Below, piece by piece: positions 39,302 to 44,692 of a DNA stretch of 44,692 nt (position 1 is the stretch's first letter; every line of letters begins with the position of its first letter). Where the stretch lies: IMG/VR virus record IMGVR_UViG_3300006033_000041, positions 1 through 44,692 of that record; one strand, written 5' to 3'. The notes below the pieces were generated by a model. That model saw only the letters and a program-made list of their open reading frames with translations, was not told the origin of the DNA and did not search any database. This DNA comes from a virus. Made by a program: the position numbers and the translations under genes.

Positions 39302-39587
39302 TTATGGCATGTTTTCCCAAAAGCGATTGCCTTTGGATTTGTTTTCTGAAAGAGAAATCAGTCTCATGTTACCTTCCCAATTTAAGCCACTAACAACGTG
39401 AGTACCTTCCTTGTTAACCCCCTTGAGTGGGACAATGTGATCCACACTGAACGGTTCACCGAACAAGACGGAGGCTTCTGCTGCCGCTTTCTTTAGCTGC
39501 ATTATTGCTTGGTGATTATCCCATTTAGGGGTTGCTTGTATGCACGCTGCGCGGCGCTTTTGTTTCTTTGTCCAGTAAAATGGTCAT
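39302..39587 (-). pseudogene. HNH endonuclease gene, apparently frameshifted near its start
   Basis: The frame 39302-39502 encodes the C-terminal HNH part: FSVDHIVPLKG, VVSGLNWEGN and ENKSKGNRFWE. The same frame stays open upstream and reads KRRAACIQATPKWDNHQ, typical of the N-terminal part of small phage HNH proteins, but has no start codon. The ATG with a good site (AAGGA, at 39587) is in another frame and stops after 20 codons. Removing one base just after that ATG would give an intact protein of about 94 residues. So this is a frameshifted gene, a sequencing error, or a shorter protein starting at 39502. Confidence 0.65.
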
Positions 39588-39660
39588 GGTTTTCCTTGGT
39601 TAATGTGGTTGATTGAATCTACGTGTAAACTCCGTTTTATTGAATAACTGGAGTTGGACG
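39588..39660. promoter_or_regulatory. divergent intergenic region
   Basis: This 73-base gap separates the leftward replication operon from the rightward tail gene, so both promoters may lie here. The minus strand has TTTACA and, 18 bases on, CATTAA; the plus strand shows no clear boxes. GGAG seven bases before 39661 is the ribosome-binding site of the tail gene. Confidence 0.35.
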
Positions 39661-42600
39661 ATGGCTTGCACTGAAATTGTGTGTGGTACTGGGGGTTGGA
39701 CTGGACCAAAACCAGGAGATCCTGATAATAATTCAGTGCTTTCTGCTGATTCCGCCTTTGGGGGGATTTCTGTAAGTTGGCTATTTCCAACCATTAACCC
39801 ACACGCAGTGGCTCACACGTTGGTATTCCGCAGTTTTACTACGGATGGTTCTGTCGCTGAATTTGAAACGGCCACCCAATATATCGTAGTCAATGGTAAC
39901 TACTTTTTTGATCAACTTGATGATCCATCGATCCGCTATACCTACTGGATCCGATTTGTTTCAGTTAATGGAACATACGGAGAGTTGATTGGGCCTGCTT
40001 CAGCATATCCACGTTCGAGTATCCAAGAAACCATTGCAGCTCTGGTGGGTAAAATCGATTCAAGTAAGCTGACTCAGGAACTCAAGACTGAAATTGAGCG
40101 GATACACCTTCTTGACAATAAGATTCTTGAAGAAATTCAAGATCGAATTGCAGCGAATCTTGGTTTGGAAAGTGTCATGGAGGCTACACAAGGTAGCCTG
40201 GATGAAGCTTTTCTCCTGCTTCAACAGGAATCCACCTTACGGGCGGAGGCCGTTGCTGCTTTAGTGAGTGCTTTGCAGACTGAAGTAACTGAGAGAATTT
40301 ATGCTGTGTCTGCTGAAATTCAGGCACGTAACGAGGCGATCAATCAGGAAGCTACTGATCGGAGTGAGGCTATCGTTGCTGAACAACAAGCACGCGCAGC
40401 AGCGATCCAGGCCGAAGCAGAGTCACGTGGTTTGGCTATCAGTCAAGAGGCGTACCAACGTGCACAACTTGCTGATGAAAATGCCACCGCTGTTCTGCAG
40501 TCCGCACTTACGATTCATCAAGAACTGACGAATCGAGCGGAAGATATTGCACTGGCACGGTTTGAGCTGAATGAGAATCTGCAGGCTGGGTTATCGGCAG
40601 AAGCTTCTGCACGCCTGACGTTAGCTGCAGCAGTCTCCGACAATGCGGCTTCGATCCTGTCTGAGCAAACTGCCCGTGCTGATGCCAACTCAGCAATGGC
40701 GCAGGACATTTCAAACCTTGTTGCAACGTCGAATGCAAACGCTGCAGCAATCACGAATGAAGCGACTGTCCGAGCAAATGCTGATTCAGCACTTGCTACT
40801 CAGATCAATGCTTTAGTTGTGTCAGTTGGTAATAACGCTGCCGGGATTGTGACTGAGCAAACGGCCAGAGCAGACGCGGATACCGCCTTGGCCAGTCAGA
40901 TAACGGCACTCACTGCTGCTGTAGATGACAACCTTGCTGCGATTGTTGCAGAGCAAAATGCGCGTGCGGATGGGGATACGGCTGAAGCGACACAACGGAA
41001 TCTGCTGGCAACTCAGATGCGTGGGGGCTACGCAGGCAACGACTTGGCGCAAATCACATCAGGGCTGTTGTACCAAGAGCGTATTGCTCGGGCAACTCAA
41101 GACAGTGCGCTGGCCCAGCAGATCACACTACTGTCTGCCGGGGCAGGGGAGCAATTTGACTGGAAAACCATCTGGTACTTTGACGAAGGTGTTGAAGGCT
41201 GGACAGGAAATGGTACGCCGACCGTAGCGAATGGCTGGCTACGCCCAGCAAACCAGGCATCCAGTGCCCACGTTATCTCACCTACTGGGGTTGCTTCGGA
41301 TGGTAATCAGTATGGTCAAGCCCGACTGCGTATCCGTAAGATCGGTAACCCGGTGTTTGCAGGGTATATCTGGTGGAAGGCTATAGGGGATAGCACTTGG
41401 GAAACCTCACGTAGATTTGCATTGGATGCACCTACCTATGATGCTAATGGTATCGGGCTGATTACTGTCTCTCCAGCATGGGCAATCGAGATTAACCAGA
41501 TCCGGATTGATCTGTCTTCTGTCCAATCGGCGACTGATTATTTTGAAATTGACTGGGTAGCGATTGGCCGTCCTTCTCCTGGGGCGTCATCAGCACAATT
41601 GTTGGAAGAACAAACGACTCGGGCAAGTGCAGATGCTGCCGAGGTATCGGCCCGTGAGGTGTTATCAGCAAAACTCACTGGTACCACTGACCCAGGTAGC
41701 CTAACCCTTGGCACACTGTCTTCTGGCTTGATCTATGATGAGCGCCAGGCTCGGGCGTCCCAAGACTCTGCTTTATCTACGCAGATCACTGGTTTGTCCT
41801 CTACGGTCACGAATAATCACACCACGGCCATGGGGGCGATTTCCACTGAGTCGACCACCCGAGCGACAGCGGATAGTGCCCTGGCAAACCAGATCACAGC
41901 ACTGTCGGCTACGGTCAATTCCAATACTGCAGCGATTACGACAGAACAGGGTGCGCGTGCTAGTGCAGATGCTACTGAAGTCTCTGCGCGTGAAATACTA
42001 GCTACCAAAATGGTAGGGACAACTGATCCAGGCAGTTTGACGCTCGCTACCCTGGCATCCGGATTGCTGTTCGAAGAACGCCAAGCACGGAGCACGCAGG
42101 ATACTGCTATTGCCTCAAGTGTTTCGTCATTACAAGCCACGGTGACGAGTAACTACGACACACTGAATTCGGCGATAACAAGTGAGCAGAACGTAAGAGC
42201 AAATGCTGATTTGGCGGAAGCATCTGCCCGGGAGTCGTTATCCACGAAGATGACTGGATTGACTGATCCGACCTCAGCAGATCTTGGTACCCTGACCAGT
42301 GGCTTGATCTTTGATGAGCGGCAAGCCCGTAGCACAGCAGATTCCGCGATGGCGTCTGAACTTTCTATTCTCGCATCCACGGTAACTACGAATCACACTA
42401 CTGCTCTGGGCGCTATCACTACAGAGTCCAATACCAGAGCAGCTGAAGACGCAGCGAACGCTTCGCAGATCACTAATTTGATGTCAACAACGCGGGCGTT
42501 GGATAAGGATACGGACGATAACGCATGGTCCATCCTAAAAAATGTGCTGACTACAGAGAAGATACACTCGCTGACCCGTGAGACGCTGGCGACGATTCAG

Positions 42601-44692
42601 CATGAGTTGAATACCAAGGTTACAGAAGGTTTGCTTGCTGAGGCAACTGCTCGCACTGTTCTTGCTACGTTAGTTAGTGCTAATGCAGCCGCCCTTTCAT
42701 CAGAATCGATGACAAGAGCCACTGCTGATTCTGCTATGGCAACCCAGATTGACACGTTGGTTGCGGTATCACAAGATACGGCTGCGTTGATCAGTGCAGA
42801 AACCACAGTTCGAACGAATGCAGATAATGCCCTCGCTCAACAAATCAATGAGCTGGGTACTGCTGTGGACGACGCCTACGCTACGTTAACAACGAACTAC
42901 TATACGAAGTCCCAGACGGATAGCGCGATCTCATCCGCAAGTGAGACGTTGACCGCAGCCTATGAGGCTGCTGATGAAGAGGCGTTGGCTCAAGCGAACC
43001 AATACACTTCGACATTTGCGTATGCCAAGGATGCCACATACACCCGTGCTGAAGTGAATGAGTCGACTGCGGCGGCACAACAGACCTTGATTGCCGACTA
43101 TCGGAGTAATGGGGTCAAGGTGTATCGGGAGGACACAGCACCGACACAGAGCACCTATACCCTTCCTTTAGCAAACGGAACACTATCAGCCCCCTTGCCA
43201 CGTCTCAAAGAAGGGGATGTTTGGTATAAAACCAGTGATGGTAATAAACCGCATACCTGGAATGGGGCTGCTTGGGTGTACTCCCCAGATACGTCAGCTG
43301 CAGTAACTCAAGCGTATATCTCTAATCTGGATTCCGCGCTGGCAACAGCAGATTCCGCCAATATCAATTCTGTGCGTCTTGCAGTGGCTAGAATGGATAT
43401 TCCTGAAGCCAGCCTGGATGCTCGATTGGCGGAAGACTATGAAAGTATCGTTGGACCAACCGGAGCGTTGGCTGCAAAAGCCAGTTACATGCTCGCTAGA
43501 GTGGATGACAGTTCTTCCAAGGTATTCAGACAAGCTACACCTCCTACGCGGAGAAGCATTGACCCTGAAACTCTCGAAAATGTGCCACTCCGGGGGGGAG
43601 ATGTTTGGTTTGACACGGATGATGGCAACAAAATGTATGTCTATTCCGGAACAGAATGGGAGGTTTCTACAGATACTGCAATATTACAAAGCATTGCAGA
43701 TACTAATGCCTACATCACTGAGGTAGACACTACTCGTATTGGTTACTGTGTTTTGAATAATAAAGCCACAGATCATACGACGAAGGCTGTCTGTGAAGCT
43801 GCAGGAGGTACGTGGAATGTAGGAATCCCTATGGCTTCAGCAGTGAAGCAAGTGGGTGTTACAACAGATTCCAGCGCCCTTATTACTGTAGAACAGGCGG
43901 TGCGTACTGTAGAACACTTGGGTGCGCTTTATTCCGTCAAGCTAAACAACAATGGATTGGTTGGTGGGTATGGGATATATAACACCGGGGAGGATGTGCA
44001 GGCTGCTTTTGATGTAGATTCTTTTTGGGTAGGCAGGTCTGAAGAGGGGAAAATTAAGCCATTTATAGTCGATGGGGATACTGTTTTTATCTCGAATGCA
44101 GTTATCCCTACCATTCAGTCAGATAACTACAGCCCAGGTGTTGCAGGGTGGAAGATCCATAAATCTGGTTATGCAGAATTTGAAAACATTCGAGCACGGG
44201 GGGATATTCAAGCGACTTCCCTAAATGCAGCTATCGGTACTTTTACCGGAGAGTTGCGGGCTGCCTCTGGTACTTTTAGTGGGCAGCTTCTCGCTGGCGT
44301 GCTTGACCTGGCCCTGGCAGCAGGGGAGAGCCGCATATATGACCAACCGGGAACCTACAGCTTTACCGTACCAGAAGGGATGACGGCCATTCGCATCTCA
44401 TGTATCGGAGCTGGGGGCGGTGGTGGGGGCGGTGGTGCGATGGGTAGTCAAGGAGCATCAGGCGGCGCTGGTGGTGGTGGTGGCGACGCGGGTTCCGTTG
44501 TTGCTGGGACATATCTCGGCGTTACACCAGGGTTGGTGCTGAGTATCATCGTCGGCGAGGGCGGGGCCGGTGCTGCGGCCAGCTCCCCGGTGAACGGAAC
44601 AAACGGCGGTTCAGGTACAGTGGGCGGGATGTCCTATGTCGCAGGCTACCTGCAAGCGGCAGGCGGATCACCGGGACTTGGTGGCATGGGTG
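39661..44692 (+). CDS. tail receptor-binding protein, lambda gpJ-like (DUF1983), partial
   Basis: This frame is open for 1,677 codons and runs off the window. The N-terminal part (about 1-120: GWTGPKPGDPDNN, FGGISVSW, TYWIRFVSVNGTYGELIGPA) is a fibronectin III-like domain. Residues about 120-460 form helical repeats rich in EQxARAxADxA. A lectin-like beta-sandwich follows (about 498-643, FDEGVEGWTGNG), then three more repeat modules. Two GDVWY/FxTxDGNK units lie near 1170 and 1310. The DUF1983 region (about 1398-1482, YSVKLNNNGLVGGYGIY) and GWKIHKSGYAEFENIRARG (1497-1515) follow. A polyglycine region starts at about 1581. The glycine-rich end resembles adhesin tips. It probably binds the host receptor. 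Confidence 0.85.
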   Translation, partial: MACTEIVCGTGGWTGPKPGDPDNNSVLSADSAFGGISVSWLFPTINPHAVAHTLVFRSFTTDGSVAEFETATQYIVVNGNYFFDQLDDPSIRYTYWIRFVSVNGTYGELIGPASAYPRSSIQETIAALVGKIDSSKLTQELKTEIERIHLLDNKILEEIQDRIAANLGLESVMEATQGSLDEAFLLLQQESTLRAEAVAALVSALQTEVTERIYAVSAEIQARNEAINQEATDRSEAIVAEQQARAAAIQAEAESRGLAISQEAYQRAQLADENATAVLQSALTIHQELTNRAEDIALARFELNENLQAGLSAEASARLTLAAAVSDNAASILSEQTARADANSAMAQDISNLVATSNANAAAITNEATVRANADSALATQINALVVSVGNNAAGIVTEQTARADADTALASQITALTAAVDDNLAAIVAEQNARADGDTAEATQRNLLATQMRGGYAGNDLAQITSGLLYQERIARATQDSALAQQITLLSAGAGEQFDWKTIWYFDEGVEGWTGNGTPTVANGWLRPANQASSAHVISPTGVASDGNQYGQARLRIRKIGNPVFAGYIWWKAIGDSTWETSRRFALDAPTYDANGIGLITVSPAWAIEINQIRIDLSSVQSATDYFEIDWVAIGRPSPGASSAQLLEEQTTRASADAAEVSAREVLSAKLTGTTDPGSLTLGTLSSGLIYDERQARASQDSALSTQITGLSSTVTNNHTTAMGAISTESTTRATADSALANQITALSATVNSNTAAITTEQGARASADATEVSAREILATKMVGTTDPGSLTLATLASGLLFEERQARSTQDTAIASSVSSLQATVTSNYDTLNSAITSEQNVRANADLAEASARESLSTKMTGLTDPTSADLGTLTSGLIFDERQARSTADSAMASELSILASTVTTNHTTALGAITTESNTRAAEDAANASQITNLMSTTRALDKDTDDNAWSILKNVLTTEKIHSLTRETLATIQHELNTKVTEGLLAEATARTVLATLVSANAAALSSESMTRATADSAMATQIDTLVAVSQDTAALISAETTVRTNADNALAQQINELGTAVDDAYATLTTNYYTKSQTDSAISSASETLTAAYEAADEEALAQANQYTSTFAYAKDATYTRAEVNESTAAAQQTLIADYRSNGVKVYREDTAPTQSTYTLPLANGTLSAPLPRLKEGDVWYKTSDGNKPHTWNGAAWVYSPDTSAAVTQAYISNLDSALATADSANINSVRLAVARMDIPEASLDARLAEDYESIVGPTGALAAKASYMLARVDDSSSKVFRQATPPTRRSIDPETLENVPLRGGDVWFDTDDGNKMYVYSGTEWEVSTDTAILQSIADTNAYITEVDTTRIGYCVLNNKATDHTTKAVCEAAGGTWNVGIPMASAVKQVGVTTDSSALITVEQAVRTVEHLGALYSVKLNNNGLVGGYGIYNTGEDVQAAFDVDSFWVGRSEEGKIKPFIVDGDTVFISNAVIPTIQSDNYSPGVAGWKIHKSGYAEFENIRARGDIQATSLNAAIGTFTGELRAASGTFSGQLLAGVLDLALAAGESRIYDQPGTYSFTVPEGMTAIRISCIGAGGGGGGGGAMGSQGASGGAGGGGGDAGSVVAGTYLGVTPGLVLSIIVGEGGAGAAASSPVNGTNGGSGTVGGMSYVAGYLQAAGGSPGLGGMG
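41671..42390 (+). repeat. internal repeat modules of the tail protein
   Basis: Three related modules begin at 41671, 42007 and 42247, each with K(L/M)xGxTDP, L(S/A/T)SGL(I/L)(Y/F)(D/E)ERQAR and a Ser/Thr-rich coil. A degenerate fourth copy lies near 41020. Spacing is 336 and 240 bases, so one module carries an extra coil unit. They probably form trimeric stalk segments. Confidence 0.75.

Noticed and set aside
40301-43726. Short frames on both strands inside the tail-protein region
   Set aside because: The long frame from 39661 is continuous to the window end and carries tail-protein domains, so these are shadows of a repetitive gene.
1-44692. Integrated prophage or CRISPR-bearing element
   Set aside because: No integrase, repressor, attachment-site pattern, host flank or spaced repeat array was seen; gene content is that of a lytic N4-like phage.

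Overview
This window is a 44.7 kb piece of a tailed double-stranded DNA phage genome. No bacterial housekeeping gene, integrase or CRISPR array is visible. The virion genes follow the order of Escherichia phage N4 and its relatives (Schitoviridae): terminase, portal, scaffold, N4-gp56-type major capsid protein, a run of structural proteins, then one giant gene of 3,699 codons. The giant gene carries the T7-like RNA polymerase motifs of a virion-packaged RNA polymerase (vRNAP), with catalytic spacing very close to that of N4. The replication genes also recall N4 (SSB, gp43-like helicase-primase, gp44-like nuclease). A phage-encoded H-NS protein of the betaproteobacterial type suggests a betaproteobacterial host; that is an inference.

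Layout. (1) 167-3859, plus strand: small terminase, a Tad2/DUF2829 protein, a 54-codon gene, large terminase and a likely head-tail adaptor, closed by a terminator. (2) 3895-4558, minus strand: a small island with dUTPase and a 75-residue protein. (3) 4618-16265, plus strand: portal, pre-scaffold protein, scaffold, major capsid, and five further structural or internal virion proteins with a small lipoprotein between them; terminators or hairpins split the operon. (4) 16353-27452, plus strand: vRNAP, which also has a metallopeptidase-like HExxH motif downstream of the polymerase core. (5) 27518-27808: H-NS-like protein. (6) 27854-39587, minus strand: replication and nucleotide metabolism. Read in the direction of transcription these are a broken HNH gene, a ThyX-like protein, class II ribonucleotide reductase, a zinc-ribbon/DUF3310-like protein, an HNH-AP2 endonuclease, a Cys-rich PD-(D/E)XK nuclease, helicase-primase, an MGCDIH-family protein, a Sak4-like ATPase, a second HNH-AP2 endonuclease, SSB, tRNA-Gly(UCC), a Gp49/Gp66-family protein, a small conserved protein, a RuvC-like resolvase, another small protein and a 59-residue membrane protein. 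(7) 39661 to the window end, plus strand: the first 1,677 codons of a very long receptor-binding tail protein with a lambda gpJ-like (DUF1983) region and a glycine-rich tip.

How it fits together. In N4 the vRNAP enters the cell with the DNA and transcribes early genes from hairpin promoters, and the phage SSB helps host RNA polymerase at late promoters. This phage probably does something similar, but its early genes, later RNA polymerases, DNA polymerase and lysis genes are not in the window. dUTPase, class II RNR and the ThyX-like protein point to active control of the dNTP pool. Tad2 (against Thoeris), the lipoprotein (possible superinfection exclusion) and the H-NS-like protein are candidate host-interaction genes. 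Points most worth checking are the vRNAP with its peptidase-like motif, the pairing of an N4-type head and vRNAP with a gpJ-like adhesin, the H-NS gene next to the vRNAP, and several structured RNA or DNA elements in the replication region.
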